DNA of 64,000 nt from Terrilactibacillus laevilacticus (GCF_006517395.1 NZ_VDCY01000001.1:310001-374000), one strand, 5' to 3'. Positions 34,038-44,424 are shown, counted from the first letter of the stretch. The notes: generated by a model not told the origin, from the letters alone. Made by a program: numbers and translations.

Positions 34038-37000
34038 ATGTTCCTCAAACAATTAGAAGTGATCGGTTTTAAATCATTTGCGAATAAAATAGCGGTAGAA
34101 TTTGTGCCTGGAGTTACGGCCGTTGTAGGTCCTAATGGAAGTGGAAAAAGCAATATAACTGAAGCCATACGTTGGGTTCTTGGTGAACAATCTGCAAAAT
34201 CTCTCAGAGGTTCCAAGATGGAGGACATTATTTTTGCTGGAAGTGACAGTAAGAAAAGTCTCAACATGGCTGAAGTCACACTAACATTGGATAATCATGA
34301 TCAATATCTTTCTTATGATTATAGTGAGATAAGCATCACACGGCGAGTCTTTCGCTCAGGAGATAGCGAATTCCTTATAAATGGACAATCCTGCCGATTA
34401 AAAGACATTGTTAATCTTTTTATGGATTCTGGCCTTGGTCGAGAAGCTTATTCAGTTATCGGGCAAGGGAAGATTGATGATATCTTAAATAGTAAAGCCG
34501 AAGATAAGCGCCGCATTTTCGAAGAGGCAGCGGGTGTATTGAAATATAAATTGCGGAAGCAAGCTGCTGAAAAGAAATTAACGGAATCTGAAGATGATTT
34601 AAATCGTGTCGAAGATATTCTACATGAGCTGGAGGATCAAATTGATCCTTTAGAAGAGCAAGCGTCCATTGCTAAAGATTATTTAGAAAAGAAAGAAGAT
34701 CTAAAAAAAATAGAAGTAGCATTGCTTGCTCACGATATTGAAGATACACATCGTAAATGGGAACAAAAGAAAGCGAATGTTGCTGGATTAGATCAACAAA
34801 AGGCACAGCATACGCGCCTTATGGAAGAACAAGATAAATTATATCAAGATGAGCGAACTAAATTAGATCATTTGGATCATGAAATTGAAGAGATTCAACA
34901 AGGCTTATTGGTCTCTAGTCGCTATCTAGAAAAATTCGAAGGACAAAAAAATGTTCTTCATGAGCGACAAAAGCATGCCAAAGAAAATGCTGAAGAAATG
35001 AAAGAGCGTATTGATCGATTGAAAAGGAAACAAAAGCAAAATGAAGATGCGCTAAATTCTGAATTGACTATTTTAGAAGAAGAAAAATTAACACTCGAGA
35101 ACCTGAAAAATGATCTCAAAAAGAAAACAAAAGAATTTACTTTTTATGATCAAGATCTTGATGTTATTATTGAGAAAATAAAAAGCGAATATATAGACGT
35201 TTTAAACAAACAAGCTTCGCTTCGGAATGAACAACGCTACTTGACAGAACAGCTTAATCAACTGGATCAGAGAACATCCCGTTCAAAATCATCATCTGAT
35301 GATGTATTGCAAAGTCTTAAGAATATTGAATTATTGCAAACTCAAGCCGAAAAAGAAATTAAAGATAAACAAAAAGAATATAAAACAACCAAACAGCAGT
35401 TTACCGAATTGCAACAAACTGTAAAGTCTGAAAAAGAAGCGTATGCCAAACAAGCAGATGCTATAAATAAGGTTCGTCAGTTTATCCAACAAGCAGAATC
35501 TAGGCATGATATGCTTCAATCAATGAGTCAAGATTTCGCTGGTTTTTATCAGGGCGTAAAACAAGTTCTTAAAGCTAGAGGACATAGACTTCATGGCATA
35601 CATGGAGCAGTTGCGGAACTTTTACAGGTGGAAAAACGCTACGAAAGGGCTATTGAAACGGCATTGGGCGGACAGGCTCAGCATATTGTTACCGAAGATG
35701 AAGCCTCGGCCAGAGCTGCTATTCAATTTTTAAAAAAGCAACAAGCCGGTCGAGCGACATTTTTACCTTTGTCGGTTATTAAATCAAAGCAACTAAGAGC
35801 ACACGACATCGCGAGCCTGAAAACTCATCCTTCATTTGTAGGGATAGCAAGTGAACTCGTTCAGTGTAAAGAAATGTATCAACCTGCTATTAAGCATCTG
35901 CTTGGAAATATTATCATTGCAGAGCACCTTAAGGGAGCCAATGATATGGCAAATCTCATGCAATATCGTTTCCGTATTGTGACATTAGATGGGGATGTTG
36001 TCAGTCCGGGTGGTGCTATGTCAGGTGGAAGTCAAAGAGAAAGACAGGTCAGTTTAATTGGAAGAAACCGTGAAATTAGTCAATTAAAGATTCAATTAAA
36101 GGAAATGAAAAGCAAGAAAGCTGAATTGGAAGAGTCTTTTACGAGTTTGAAAACGTTTTTTGTAGATCATGAAATGCAATTGGAATCATATCGCGAACAA
36201 TTACAACAGCGTATGATTGAAAAAGAGCATTTAGAGAGCCGCTTAAGAGAAATTGAAATAAGAAAGAATAACATTCTTGATAAGCATCACAATTTAACAA
36301 GAGAGCATCGTGATTTTCAAGAGGAAAAGAAAGCACTTCAAGATCGAATGGATAAACTTAAGCAGGAGCAATCTGTTTACGATCAAAAAGGGCGAGATCT
36401 TCAAAATGAAATAAATGAATCAACAAAGAAAAAGAAAACTCAAGATTTATCAAAAGACGAACTTCAAGAGGAAATAACGACATTAAAAATTCAAGTAGCC
36501 AAACAACAACAAGTGGTAACCCATCTTGAAGATAAAACAAAAGAAATGAAAGAACAGTTAGATGGATTAACTTCTGAACTGATGGAAGCGACTGATAGCG
36601 TTCAAGCCTTACATGATCATGTGTCCTTACATTTGATGGATCAGGAAACCATTAACCAGAAAATCAAAAAAAGTAGAGAAGAAAAAGAGACGTTAACGGC
36701 CCAACTTGATACGAAAAAGGGAACACGACAACGGCTCCAGCAAGATCTAAATCTAAACGAACAAAAGTTAAAATCCATTCAGCACAACTTGGATACAATA
36801 TCAGAGGAATTAAGGCAGGAAGATATAAAGCTTGAACGATTAGATATTCAGTTGGATAATTTGATTGATGCTTTAAGAGAAGATTATGAAATGAGCTTCG
36901 AGACAGCTAAAGAAAATTATCCTCTGACAATCGAAACACATGAAGCTCGAACAAAGGTGAAACTCATCAAAAAAGCGATATTAGAGCTTGGTGTTGTAAA

Positions 37001-37607
37001 TTTAGGAGCCATTGAAGAATATGAACGTGTTTCATCTCGGCGAAATTTTCTTAGTAATCAACGTGATGATTTACTTAAAGCTCGTGAAACACTGATTGGC
37101 GTGATGGATGAAATGGATGAAGAGGTTACGAAACGTTTCAGCGAGATATTTTATAAGGTAAGAGATGAGTTTAAAGAAGTCTTCAAATCTCTATTTGGTG
37201 GAGGAGAAGCGGATCTTAAGTTGCTAGATCCGAATGATTTACTATATAGTGGCGTGGATATTTTAGCACAGCCACCAGGGAAGAAACTTCAACATTTATC
37301 TTTACTTTCAGGCGGCGAACGAGCATTAACCGCGATCGCCTTACTTTTTGCTATATTAAAAGTTCGTCCTGTTCCTTTTTGTGTTCTTGACGAAGTTGAA
37401 GCTGCGTTAGACGATGCGAATGTGGATCGCTATGCGGATTTCTTAAAAACATTTAGTCATGAAACACAATTTATCGTTGTAACACATCGAAAGGGTACGA
37501 TGGAAAAAGCAGATGTACTCTATGGTGTTACAATGCAAGAATCAGGCGTTTCAAATTTGGTTTCTGTGCGGTTAGAAGAAACACCAAAGTTACTCGCAAC
37601 ATCATAA
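34038..37607 (+). CDS. smc: Chromosome partition protein SMC
   Basis: ATPase that, with ScpA and ScpB, compacts and separates chromosomes. 1189 residues: N-terminal head with Walker A GPNGSGKSNITEAIRW, two long coiled-coil arms (about 170-500 and 670-1010), a hinge around 510-660 with GGAMSGGS, and the C-terminal head with signature LSGGERALTAIALL and Walker B FCVLDEVEAALDDAN. AAGGAGG precedes the ATG. It is followed by ftsY after ten bases. Confidence 0.97.
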   Translation: MFLKQLEVIGFKSFANKIAVEFVPGVTAVVGPNGSGKSNITEAIRWVLGEQSAKSLRGSKMEDIIFAGSDSKKSLNMAEVTLTLDNHDQYLSYDYSEISITRRVFRSGDSEFLINGQSCRLKDIVNLFMDSGLGREAYSVIGQGKIDDILNSKAEDKRRIFEEAAGVLKYKLRKQAAEKKLTESEDDLNRVEDILHELEDQIDPLEEQASIAKDYLEKKEDLKKIEVALLAHDIEDTHRKWEQKKANVAGLDQQKAQHTRLMEEQDKLYQDERTKLDHLDHEIEEIQQGLLVSSRYLEKFEGQKNVLHERQKHAKENAEEMKERIDRLKRKQKQNEDALNSELTILEEEKLTLENLKNDLKKKTKEFTFYDQDLDVIIEKIKSEYIDVLNKQASLRNEQRYLTEQLNQLDQRTSRSKSSSDDVLQSLKNIELLQTQAEKEIKDKQKEYKTTKQQFTELQQTVKSEKEAYAKQADAINKVRQFIQQAESRHDMLQSMSQDFAGFYQGVKQVLKARGHRLHGIHGAVAELLQVEKRYERAIETALGGQAQHIVTEDEASARAAIQFLKKQQAGRATFLPLSVIKSKQLRAHDIASLKTHPSFVGIASELVQCKEMYQPAIKHLLGNIIIAEHLKGANDMANLMQYRFRIVTLDGDVVSPGGAMSGGSQRERQVSLIGRNREISQLKIQLKEMKSKKAELEESFTSLKTFFVDHEMQLESYREQLQQRMIEKEHLESRLREIEIRKNNILDKHHNLTREHRDFQEEKKALQDRMDKLKQEQSVYDQKGRDLQNEINESTKKKKTQDLSKDELQEEITTLKIQVAKQQQVVTHLEDKTKEMKEQLDGLTSELMEATDSVQALHDHVSLHLMDQETINQKIKKSREEKETLTAQLDTKKGTRQRLQQDLNLNEQKLKSIQHNLDTISEELRQEDIKLERLDIQLDNLIDALREDYEMSFETAKENYPLTIETHEARTKVKLIKKAILELGVVNLGAIEEYERVSSRRNFLSNQRDDLLKARETLIGVMDEMDEEVTKRFSEIFYKVRDEFKEVFKSLFGGGEADLKLLDPNDLLYSGVDILAQPPGKKLQHLSLLSGGERALTAIALLFAILKVRPVPFCVLDEVEAALDDANVDRYADFLKTFSHETQFIVVTHRKGTMEKADVLYGVTMQESGVSNLVSVRLEETPKLLATS

Positions 37608-37617
37608 GGAGGTCAAC

Positions 37618-38619
37618 ATGAACTTTTTTAAAAAAATAAAAAATAAAATTACAGGGCAAACCGAATCTGTCACTGAAAAATTTAAAGGTGGTTTGACTAA
37701 AACCAGGCAATCGTTTGCTAGTAAAGTGAATAACCTTGTAAAGCGTTATCGAAAAGTAGATGAGGAATTCTTTGAAGAATTAGAAGAAGTGATGATTAGT
37801 AGTGATGTCGGAGTTAATACTGTCCTAGAATTAATTGATCAATTAAAGGATGAAGCTCGGACACGTAATATTAAGGAGACCGAAGAACTTAAAGATGTCA
37901 TCGTTGAGGTCTTATCCGGTATGTTAACTAAAAAGGATGAAGAAAATGAGCTAACATTTAATCCGAATGGTATGACCATTTTTCTTGTGGTCGGCGTTAA
38001 TGGTGTCGGAAAAACGACAACCATTGGGAAACTAGCACATAAACTTAAACAAGAAGGCAAAACAGTCATGCTAGCAGCTGGTGATACATTCAGAGCGGGC
38101 GCGATTGATCAATTGGAAGTATGGGGAGAACGAAGTGGAGTTAATGTCATCAAGCATCAAGAGGGTTCTGATCCAGCCGCTGTTGTCTATGATGCGCTAG
38201 TAGCGGCCAAATCTCGCAAAGTGGATGTCTTAATTTGTGATACAGCTGGCCGACTTCAAAATAAAGTCAATCTTATGAATGAGCTTGAAAAAGTTAAACG
38301 TGTCATAGCTAGAGAATATCCTGGAGCACCACATGAAGTCCTATTGGTTCTTGACGCCACAACTGGTCAAAATGCTTTAAGTCAGGCCAAACAATTTAGT
38401 CAAGCAACGGGAGTCACAGGAATTGTATTGACAAAATTAGACGGAACGGCAAAAGGTGGTATCGTTCTTGCTATACGACATGAACTGGATATACCGGTTA
38501 AATTAATAGGGCTTGGAGAAGGCATCAACGATTTACAAACCTTTGATTCTGATCAATTTGTGTATGGTTTGTTTAGTGACTTATTCTCAGAGGAAACGGA
38601 GTCAGATGATCATGAATAA
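37618..38619 (+). CDS. ftsY: Signal recognition particle receptor FtsY
   Basis: GTPase docking SRP-ribosome complexes at the membrane. 333 residues: a short basic N-terminal helix (MNFFKKIKNKITGQ), N domain, then G domain with GVNGVGKTTTIGKLA, DTFRAGAIDQL, DTAGRLQNK and TKLDGTAKGG. No long acidic A domain, as usual in Bacilli. AAGGAGG precedes the ATG. In B. subtilis ylxM-ffh follow; here MITE L2 separates them. Confidence 0.97.
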   Translation: MNFFKKIKNKITGQTESVTEKFKGGLTKTRQSFASKVNNLVKRYRKVDEEFFEELEEVMISSDVGVNTVLELIDQLKDEARTRNIKETEELKDVIVEVLSGMLTKKDEENELTFNPNGMTIFLVVGVNGVGKTTTIGKLAHKLKQEGKTVMLAAGDTFRAGAIDQLEVWGERSGVNVIKHQEGSDPAAVVYDALVAAKSRKVDVLICDTAGRLQNKVNLMNELEKVKRVIAREYPGAPHEVLLVLDATTGQNALSQAKQFSQATGVTGIVLTKLDGTAKGGIVLAIRHELDIPVKLIGLGEGINDLQTFDSDQFVYGLFSDLFSEETESDDHE

Positions 38620-38695
38620 GAGTTCTCATAACCCTATTTTTATAATCATCTCATTCTCTTAAGTTTTCTCTTACTTAAATAGATTTTTACGAAAA

Positions 38696-38966
38696 GTGAG
38701 TGTGCAAAAAGGTGACAAATGAAAAGGTTACTAGCTAGTACGCTAGCACCCTGCCAGAACGCCAGTACTAGCCCGTCCTGGGCGTCGGAAGGATAAGAGC
38801 GGCGAAGGTTTTCTTTGGACCGGCATTCCTCGCGTTGTGGTAGCTTTAGGCGCCAGCGTGAGTGATTTTAGATAGAGATCCTCTTGTATCCGCTACATGA
38901 GGACCGGTAAAACGAGCGGGCGCCGAGGATTCGCACAATCATTTGGTGACTTTTTAAAGCAACCTC
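38696..38966 (-). mobile_element. MITE copy L2 (long form, reverse)
   Basis: 271 bp, GTGAGTGTGCAAAAAGGTGA to TTTTTAAAGCAACCTC. Flanks GAAAA and TAAAA agree in four of five bases, a decayed target duplication. The interior matches long copies L1 and L3. It lies between ftsY and the ylxM promoter. A 61-codon frame crossing its right end (38897-39082) is not a credible gene. Confidence 0.9.
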
Positions 38967-39043
38967 TAAAAGTAGATGAAGAAAGATTTAATAAAGATGG
39001 TTCTCTAGCCGGGAAAACGTATGACATCAATCAAGAAATAAAC

Positions 39044-39070
39044 TTGACAATCATGACTAAATTCTATAAT
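39044..39070 (+). promoter_or_regulatory. Promoter of ylxM-ffh
   Basis: Consensus TTGACA (39044) and TATAAT (39065) with a 15-base spacer. Both hexamers are perfect; the spacing is short. It lies 44 bases upstream of ylxM and downstream of MITE L2. Confidence 0.6.
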
Positions 39071-39113
39071 ATTAGTCTGTAAAGCTTTTGTACTTTACAA
39101 GGGGATTTTTTAT

Positions 39114-39449
39114 ATGCTTGAAAAAACGTTACGTGTGAGTGCTTTGTATGACTTTTATCAAAATTTGCTCACGCCCAAACAGCAACAATATATGACCCTT
39201 TACTATCTCAATGATTTTTCATTGGGGGAGATTGCAGAAGAATTTGAGGTCAGTAGGCAGGCTGTTTATGACAATTTAAAGCGTGCCGTCGTCATGCTTG
39301 AGTCGTTTGAGTCGAAATTAGAGCTTTTAAGCAAGTATCAAACGAGGCTTAAGCTGTTTTCCGAGCTTCGATCGTGTCTTCTCGATATAGATTCAAGTCG
39401 ACTTGAGAACATCGATCATATTATGGATAAGCTTGAGAATTTAGATTAG
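39114..39449 (+). CDS. ylxM: YlxM, SRP-associated helix-turn-helix protein (UPF0122)
   Basis: 111-residue protein with a sigma-70 region 4-like helix-turn-helix: [39 protein letters not shown]. Family members sit upstream of ffh and are reported to interact with the SRP in streptococci. A GGGG-type site precedes the ATG; ffh begins ten bases downstream. Confidence 0.93.
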   Translation: MLEKTLRVSALYDFYQNLLTPKQQQYMTLYYLNDFSLGEIAEEFEVSRQAVYDNLKRAVVMLESFESKLELLSKYQTRLKLFSELRSCLLDIDSSRLENIDHIMDKLENLD

Positions 39450-39459
39450 GAGGCGCAGC

Positions 39460-40806
39460 ATGGCATTTGAAGGTTTGTCAGACAGATTGCAAGAGACAAT
39501 TAAGAAAATTCGTGGCAAAGGAAAAGTATCTGAAGCTGATGTAAAGCAAATGACGCGAGAAGTGAGACTTGCTTTACTTGAAGCCGATGTTAACTTTAAA
39601 GTTGTAAAGGATTTTATTAATCGTGTAAAAGAACGGGCTATTGGACAAGAAGTCTTGAAGAGTTTGACGCCAGGTCAACAGGTGATCAAAATTGTTCAAG
39701 ATGAATTGGCTGGATTGATGGGCGGAGAACAAAGCAAAATTCAATTCTCGCCGAAACCACCAACCGTTATTATGCTAGTAGGACTTCAAGGTGCTGGTAA
39801 AACAACAACAACTGGAAAACTAGCTAATTATATTCGAAAAGCCAACAATAAAAATCCACTTCTTGTTGCAGCAGATGTATACAGACCTGCAGCAATTAAG
39901 CAATTACAAACTCTCGGCGGACAGCTAAGTATGCCCGTTTTTACAATGGGAGACAAGGAAAGTCCAGTTACGATTGCCAAAGAAGCGATCAAGAAAGCAA
40001 AAGAAGATCATCATGATATTGTCTTCATTGATACAGCAGGTCGACTCCATGTTGATGACACACTAATGGAAGAACTTGAGGAAATTAAAGCTGTTACAGA
40101 TCCGAATGAAATCTTCCTTGTTGTGGATGCCATGACGGGGCAAGATGCGGTCAATGTGGCAGAAAGCTTTAATGAACGGCTTAATATTACTGGTGCAATT
40201 CTTACAAAACTTGACGGAGACACGCGTGGTGGTGCAGCTTTATCTGTAAAAGCAGTTACAGGTACACCAATCAAATTTGTTGGTATGGGAGAAAAGTTAG
40301 ATGCTCTAGAACCTTTCCATCCTGAACGAATGGCATCCCGTATTTTAGGGATGGGTGATGTCTTATCTTTAATCGAAAAAGCACAAGCTAACGTGGACGC
40401 TGAGAAAGCAAAAGAAATGGAAAAGAAACTTCGAACAATGAGTTTTACGTTCGACGACTTCTTAGAACAAATTGGCCAAGTTCGAAATATGGGTCCTCTA
40501 GAAGATTTACTCGCGATGATGCCAGGAGCCGGAAAGCTCAAAGGTTTGAAAGATGCCAAAATTGATGATAAGAAAATCGGTCAAATTGAAGCCATCATTC
40601 GTTCAATGACGCCACTTGAAAAATCTGATCCTGATATTATTTCGGCGAGTAGAAAGAAACGTATTGCACTTGGAAGTGGAACCACGATCCAAGATGTTAA
40701 CCGTCTCTTAAAGCAATTTAAAGACATGAAAAAAATGATGAAGCAATTTATGGGCAATACCAAAGGGAAAAAGCGTAAAAATCCTTTTAACTTACCATTT
40801 ATGTGA
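39460..40806 (+). CDS. ffh: Signal recognition particle protein Ffh
   Basis: SRP54 GTPase that binds signal sequences and the scRNA. 448 residues: N domain, G domain with GLQGAGKTTTTGKLA, DVYRPAAIKQL, DTAGRLHVD and TKLDGDTRGG, and a methionine-rich M domain with MPGAG and a C-terminal run MKKMMKQFMG. TTAGGAGG precedes the ATG. Forms the targeting system with FtsY. Confidence 0.97.
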   Translation: MAFEGLSDRLQETIKKIRGKGKVSEADVKQMTREVRLALLEADVNFKVVKDFINRVKERAIGQEVLKSLTPGQQVIKIVQDELAGLMGGEQSKIQFSPKPPTVIMLVGLQGAGKTTTTGKLANYIRKANNKNPLLVAADVYRPAAIKQLQTLGGQLSMPVFTMGDKESPVTIAKEAIKKAKEDHHDIVFIDTAGRLHVDDTLMEELEEIKAVTDPNEIFLVVDAMTGQDAVNVAESFNERLNITGAILTKLDGDTRGGAALSVKAVTGTPIKFVGMGEKLDALEPFHPERMASRILGMGDVLSLIEKAQANVDAEKAKEMEKKLRTMSFTFDDFLEQIGQVRNMGPLEDLLAMMPGAGKLKGLKDAKIDDKKIGQIEAIIRSMTPLEKSDPDIISASRKKRIALGSGTTIQDVNRLLKQFKDMKKMMKQFMGNTKGKKRKNPFNLPFM

Positions 40807-40915
40807 TCAGGCCTTTATAGAATTAAAGAGTATTCAAACGTGAGAACACACTTTAATAAATAGGCACTTAGGATAGATCATAAAAATTAATAATAAAAAA
40901 TTGGAGTGTTACATT

Positions 40916-41188
40916 ATGGCAGTAAAAATTCGTCTAAAACGTATCGGAGCAAAAAAACGTCCTTTTTATCGTGTAGTTGTAGCTGACTCACGTTCACCAC
41001 GTGATGGCCGCTTTATTGAAGAAATTGGTACTTACAATCCAGTTGCAAATCCTGCGCTTGTTAACATTGATGAAGCAAAAGCACTTGATTGGTTAACAAA
41101 AGGCGCTCAACCATCAGATACTGTACGTAATCTTTTCTCAAACGAAGGAATCATGGAGAAATTCCACCTTTCAAAAAATCAAAAATAA
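40916..41188 (+). CDS. rpsP: 30S ribosomal protein S16
   Basis: 90-residue S16 beginning [39 protein letters not shown] 40916 after TTGGAG; an in-frame GTG 15 bases earlier is rejected. khpA (ylqC) and ylqD, which follow rpsP in B. subtilis, are absent; a terminator and rimM follow. Confidence 0.96.
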   Translation: MAVKIRLKRIGAKKRPFYRVVVADSRSPRDGRFIEEIGTYNPVANPALVNIDEAKALDWLTKGAQPSDTVRNLFSNEGIMEKFHLSKNQK

Positions 41189-41259
41189 AGTAAAAGAGAT
41201 AATGTGAGGGTTGGAGAGGAATACTAAGAAATAAAATCCTCAGGCCTTAATACATTTAT

Positions 41260-41298
41260 AAAAAAGAGGAGGGGTGCGTTTACCCTTCCTTTTTTTTA
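41260..41298 (+). terminator. Terminator after rpsP
   Basis: AAAAAAGAGGAGGGGT, a short loop, then ACCCTTCCTTTTTTTT: a GC stem framed by A and T runs. It ends the rpsP transcript before rimM. Confidence 0.8.
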
Positions 41299-41409
41299 CA
41301 CCGTTAGGAAACATCATGTTAAAAATAGTGTAACGGGAATCTATAAATCAGTATTAGTTGCATGACCGCTGTTGTTAGCACTACATATTCAAGAAGGGAG
41401 TGTATACAT

Positions 41410-41934
41410 ATGTTAGACTGGCTTTACGTTGGAAAAATTGTGAACACGCATGGCATAAGAGGCGAAGTCAGAGTCATAAGTGATTCAGATTTCACCGATG
41501 AACGTTTCGCAAAGGGAAGCAAGTTGTATATTCGAAATGCTAAAAGTAATCGATATCAGCCGATCATCGTCCAAAACTATCGAAGACACAAACAATTTGA
41601 TTTACTGACGTTTCAAGGCTATCCAACGATTAATGACGTCGAACCCCTTAAAGGTAGTGAACTCTTTGTATCAAAAGAACAACTATCTGATCTGGAAGAA
41701 GATGTCTTTTATTATCATGAAATTATTGGATGCACAGTCGTCACAGATGAGGGAAGGGTACTCGGAGAAATTAAAGAAATATTGTCTCCGGGTGCCAATG
41801 ATGTATGGATCGTTAAAACAGGTGGAAAAGATATTTTGCTTCCTTATATTGATGATGTTGTTAAAGAAGTTGATATCGAAAATAAACAAATTAAAGTTCA
41901 TTTACTTCCGGGATTGATTGACGATGAAAGTTGA
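41410..41934 (+). CDS. rimM: 16S rRNA processing protein RimM
   Basis: 30S maturation factor binding S19. 174 residues: N-terminal RimM barrel ([16 protein letters not shown]) and C-terminal PRC barrel ([14 protein letters not shown]...[20 protein letters not shown]). The ATG at 41410 after GAAGGGAG is preferred to an in-frame start at 41362 upstream. Overlaps trmD by 11 bases. Confidence 0.95.
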   Translation: MLDWLYVGKIVNTHGIRGEVRVISDSDFTDERFAKGSKLYIRNAKSNRYQPIIVQNYRRHKQFDLLTFQGYPTINDVEPLKGSELFVSKEQLSDLEEDVFYYHEIIGCTVVTDEGRVLGEIKEILSPGANDVWIVKTGGKDILLPYIDDVVKEVDIENKQIKVHLLPGLIDDES

Positions 41935-42664
41935 TATTTTATCTTTATTTCCAGAGATGTTCAGTGGTGTATTTCAACAATCTATCTTAAAAAAAGCATC
42001 AGACAAAGGACTTGTTGATTTTGAAGTGACCGATTTTAGAAAATATACGACGAACAAACATCATAAAGTGGATGACTATCCTTATGGTGGAGGCGCTGGT
42101 ATGGTTCTTATGCCTCAACCTATTTTTGATGCGATGGATCATCTAACCCAAGATTTAACCCAAAAACCAAGAGTGATATTGATGACTCCTCAAGGTACAA
42201 CGTTTAAGCAGAAGCATGCTGAAGAATTAGCACATGAGGATCATTTGGTTTTTATTTGCGGGCATTATGAGGGGTATGATGAACGGATTCGCGAAGCTTT
42301 AGTTACAGATGAATTTTCAATTGGAGATTTTGTTCTTACAGGGGGTGAACTTGCCTCAATGGTCATGATCGACAGTATCGTTCGTTTACTGCCTGGGGTT
42401 CTTGGAAATGATGATTCAGCGGTGACCGATTCATTTTCAACAGGATTATTAGAACATCCACAATATACTCGTCCGAGTGATTTTAGAGGCATGAAAGTTC
42501 CCGAGGTGCTTCTTTCCGGAAACCATGCTCTTATTGATACCTGGCGTCGGAAAGAATCCATATATCGAACATTTCATAGACGTCCAGACCTACTGGAAGG
42601 AAGAACGTTTACTAAGGAAGAATTAGCATGGTTAGAGGAATTTAAAAAAATAGAAGGAAAATAA
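41924..42664 (+). CDS. trmD: tRNA (guanine-37-N1)-methyltransferase TrmD
   Basis: SPOUT-class SAM methyltransferase preventing frameshifting at proline and other codons. 246 residues: [34 protein letters not shown], the trefoil knot segment [13 protein letters not shown] and [16 protein letters not shown] 41924 (an earlier in-frame TTG is rejected) lies inside the end of rimM. Confidence 0.96.
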   Translation: MKVDILSLFPEMFSGVFQQSILKKASDKGLVDFEVTDFRKYTTNKHHKVDDYPYGGGAGMVLMPQPIFDAMDHLTQDLTQKPRVILMTPQGTTFKQKHAEELAHEDHLVFICGHYEGYDERIREALVTDEFSIGDFVLTGGELASMVMIDSIVRLLPGVLGNDDSAVTDSFSTGLLEHPQYTRPSDFRGMKVPEVLLSGNHALIDTWRRKESIYRTFHRRPDLLEGRTFTKEELAWLEEFKKIEGK

Positions 42665-42678
42665 GATTTTGTCATATC

Positions 42679-42707
42679 TTGCATAGTCTACAGAGTTATG
42701 ATATGAT
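42679..42707 (+). promoter_or_regulatory. Promoter of rplS
   Basis: TTGCAT (42679) and TATGAT (42702) with an exact 17-base spacer, 86 bases upstream of the rplS ATG and just after trmD. It gives rplS an independent transcript with a leader. Confidence 0.7.
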
Positions 42708-42780
42708 ATTTTTTGTGGCAAATGCCAGTAATACGATGTTCCGCTGCAATAGATAAGATTGTAAGAGCATTTGTACGGAA
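42708..42780 (+). ncRNA. Probable L19 (rplS) autoregulatory leader RNA
   Basis: The leader contains the palindrome TGGCAAATGCCA, a TTCCG/CGGAA long-range pair enclosing the region, and GCATTTG near the 3' end that could alternatively pair with the early CAAATGC. Firmicutes have a known L19 leader motif upstream of rplS; the match here is by position and pairing logic only, not by a covariance search. Confidence 0.5.
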
Positions 42781-42792
42781 GGAGGGGCATTT

Positions 42793-43134
42793 ATGCAGGA
42801 ACTTTTAAATGAAATTACAAAAGAACAATTAAGAACGGACTTACCTGATTTTAGACCTGGTGATACATTGAAAGTGCACGTTAAGGTTGTTGAAGGTACA
42901 CGCGAACGTATCCAAGTATTTGAAGGCGTTGTGATCAAGCGTCATGGCGGTGGAATCAGTGAAACTTTCACAGTTCGTAAGATTTCTTACGGAGTTGGAG
43001 TTGAAAGAACATTCCCGGTTCATTCACCTAAAATTGACAAAATCGACGTTGTTCGTCAAGGTAAAGTACGTCGTGCGAAACTTTATTACCTACGTAGCCT
43101 TCGTGGTAAAAAAGCCCGTATCAAAAGCAAATAA
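42793..43134 (+). CDS. rplS: 50S ribosomal protein L19
   Basis: 113 residues with [50 protein letters not shown] and [24 protein letters not shown] precedes the ATG. Last gene of the rimM-trmD-rplS group, followed by a strong terminator. Confidence 0.97.
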   Translation: MQELLNEITKEQLRTDLPDFRPGDTLKVHVKVVEGTRERIQVFEGVVIKRHGGGISETFTVRKISYGVGVERTFPVHSPKIDKIDVVRQGKVRRAKLYYLRSLRGKKARIKSK

Positions 43135-43142
43135 TCAATCTG

Positions 43143-43174
43143 AAAAAGAGCTTGTTTCGACAAGCTCTTTTTTT
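43143..43174 (+). terminator. Terminator after rplS
   Basis: AAAGAGCTTG and CAAGCTCTTT form a 10-bp stem with a six-base loop, followed by TTTTTT. Confidence 0.93.
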
Positions 43175-43263
43175 CCACTATATGAGTTTTTTTAAGATAT
43201 CTTAAATCATTCAAAATGATATCACTGGTTAAAAGTATCATTGGCCAAAAACGATAATTACCG

Positions 43264-43302
43264 GTTTGATCTGATCACAAAATGAATCGGATCCGATCAA
43301 AC
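43264..43302. repeat. Imperfect inverted repeat of unknown role
   Basis: GTTTGATCTGATC (43264) and GATCCGATCAAAC (43290) pair over 13 positions with one mismatch around a 13-base loop. It has no T-tail and lies 90 bases after the rplS terminator in a gene-free stretch of about 400 bases that also holds MITE S4. It might be a protein-binding site or an RNA hairpin. Confidence 0.5.
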
Positions 43303-43343
43303 GAGTAAATCATCTTTATTGTTTATCAAAAATGTTAATAATA

Positions 43344-43497
43344 GAGGTTGTTCAAAAAGTCATCAAATGATAAGCTACGAATCTCGGCGCCCGTTTGTTT
43401 TTCCAGTCCTCATGTAGTAAAAATCTACATTCTGGTCCTCAATACAGCGCCGCCTTGATCTTCTTGCTTCTAATTTGCCGCCTTTTTGAACACATAC
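43344..43497 (+). mobile_element. MITE copy S4 (mid class, forward)
   Basis: 154 bp, GAGGTTGTTCAAAAAGTCAT to TTTTTGAACACATAC, flanked by perfect TAATA duplications (43339-43343, 43498-43502). It lies 43 bases upstream of rbgA. The internal hairpin segment is intact. Confidence 0.93.
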
Positions 43498-43540
43498 TAA
43501 TAAGTGATACATAACTTCATTTTTTAAAAGGGGTGTACCT

Positions 43541-44410
43541 ATGTCTATTCAATGGTATCCTGGTCATATGGCTAAAGCCAAACGACAGATGATCGAGAAA
43601 ATTAAACTGATTGATGTTGTCATAGAACTTGTAGATGCACGTATCCCGGAATCGTCGAGAAACCCGTTAGTTGATGAGATTTCATCAGGCAAACCAAGAA
43701 TACTTATATTAAATAAAGTCGATATGGCTGATGATCGTGTAACAATTTCGTGGGCTAAAAAATACGAGGAGCAAGGTTATAGTGTATTGAAAGTCAATGC
43801 ACAAACAGGAGCTGGAACAAAAAATATCCCAGACCTCGTACATAGACTCACGGTGGACAAGCGTGCAAAACTTGAAAATAAAGGATTTAATTCAAGAGGT
43901 GACCGTGCCTTAATTTTAGGTATTCCAAATGTCGGGAAGTCAACCTTGATTAATCGGTTAGCGAATAAAAAAATTGCTAAAATTGGGAATCGACCAGGGA
44001 TAACAACGGCACAACAATGGATTAAAGTGGGAAAAACAATGGAATTATTAGATACGCCAGGTATTCTGTGGCCTAAATTTGAAGATCAATCAGTTGGATT
44101 GAAATTGGCGGCAACAGGAGCCATCAAAGATGATCTTCTTGATTTTCAGGATGTATCAGTATTTCTATTAAAATGCTTGCTACTGCATTATCCTCATGAG
44201 TTAAGTAAACGATACAATCTTAATGATTTACCTCAATTCGAAGTTGAACCAACCATTGATGATATTGTAACGGTTCTAGATGACATTGGTAAGCGACGCG
44301 GTTGTATGATGAGCGGTGGTTATATAGATTATGATCGTACCGCCGAATTGATTATTCGAGAATTCCGCGGTGAAAAATTAGGAAAGATTTCGTTAGAACG
44401 TCCCGAATAA
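43541..44410 (+). CDS. rbgA: Ribosome biogenesis GTPase RbgA (YlqF)
   Basis: Circularly permuted GTPase needed for late 50S assembly around L16. 289 residues: [15 protein letters not shown] at the N-terminus, G4 (NKVD) near residue 60, then G1 [15 protein letters not shown]2 GITT and G3 DTPGILWP, and a C-terminal helical domain. AAAAGGGG precedes the ATG. Confidence 0.96.
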   Translation: MSIQWYPGHMAKAKRQMIEKIKLIDVVIELVDARIPESSRNPLVDEISSGKPRILILNKVDMADDRVTISWAKKYEEQGYSVLKVNAQTGAGTKNIPDLVHRLTVDKRAKLENKGFNSRGDRALILGIPNVGKSTLINRLANKKIAKIGNRPGITTAQQWIKVGKTMELLDTPGILWPKFEDQSVGLKLAATGAIKDDLLDFQDVSVFLLKCLLLHYPHELSKRYNLNDLPQFEVEPTIDDIVTVLDDIGKRRGCMMSGGYIDYDRTAELIIREFRGEKLGKISLERPE

Positions 44411-44424
44411 CTAAACGATTGACT

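Noticed and set aside
38897-39082. 61-codon open frame upstream of ylxM
   Set aside because: Starts inside MITE L2 and runs across its end and the ylxM promoter; no ribosome binding site and no family resemblance.
40807-40915. Promoter before rpsP
   Set aside because: AT-rich sequence but no -35/-10 pair with correct spacing that I could support.
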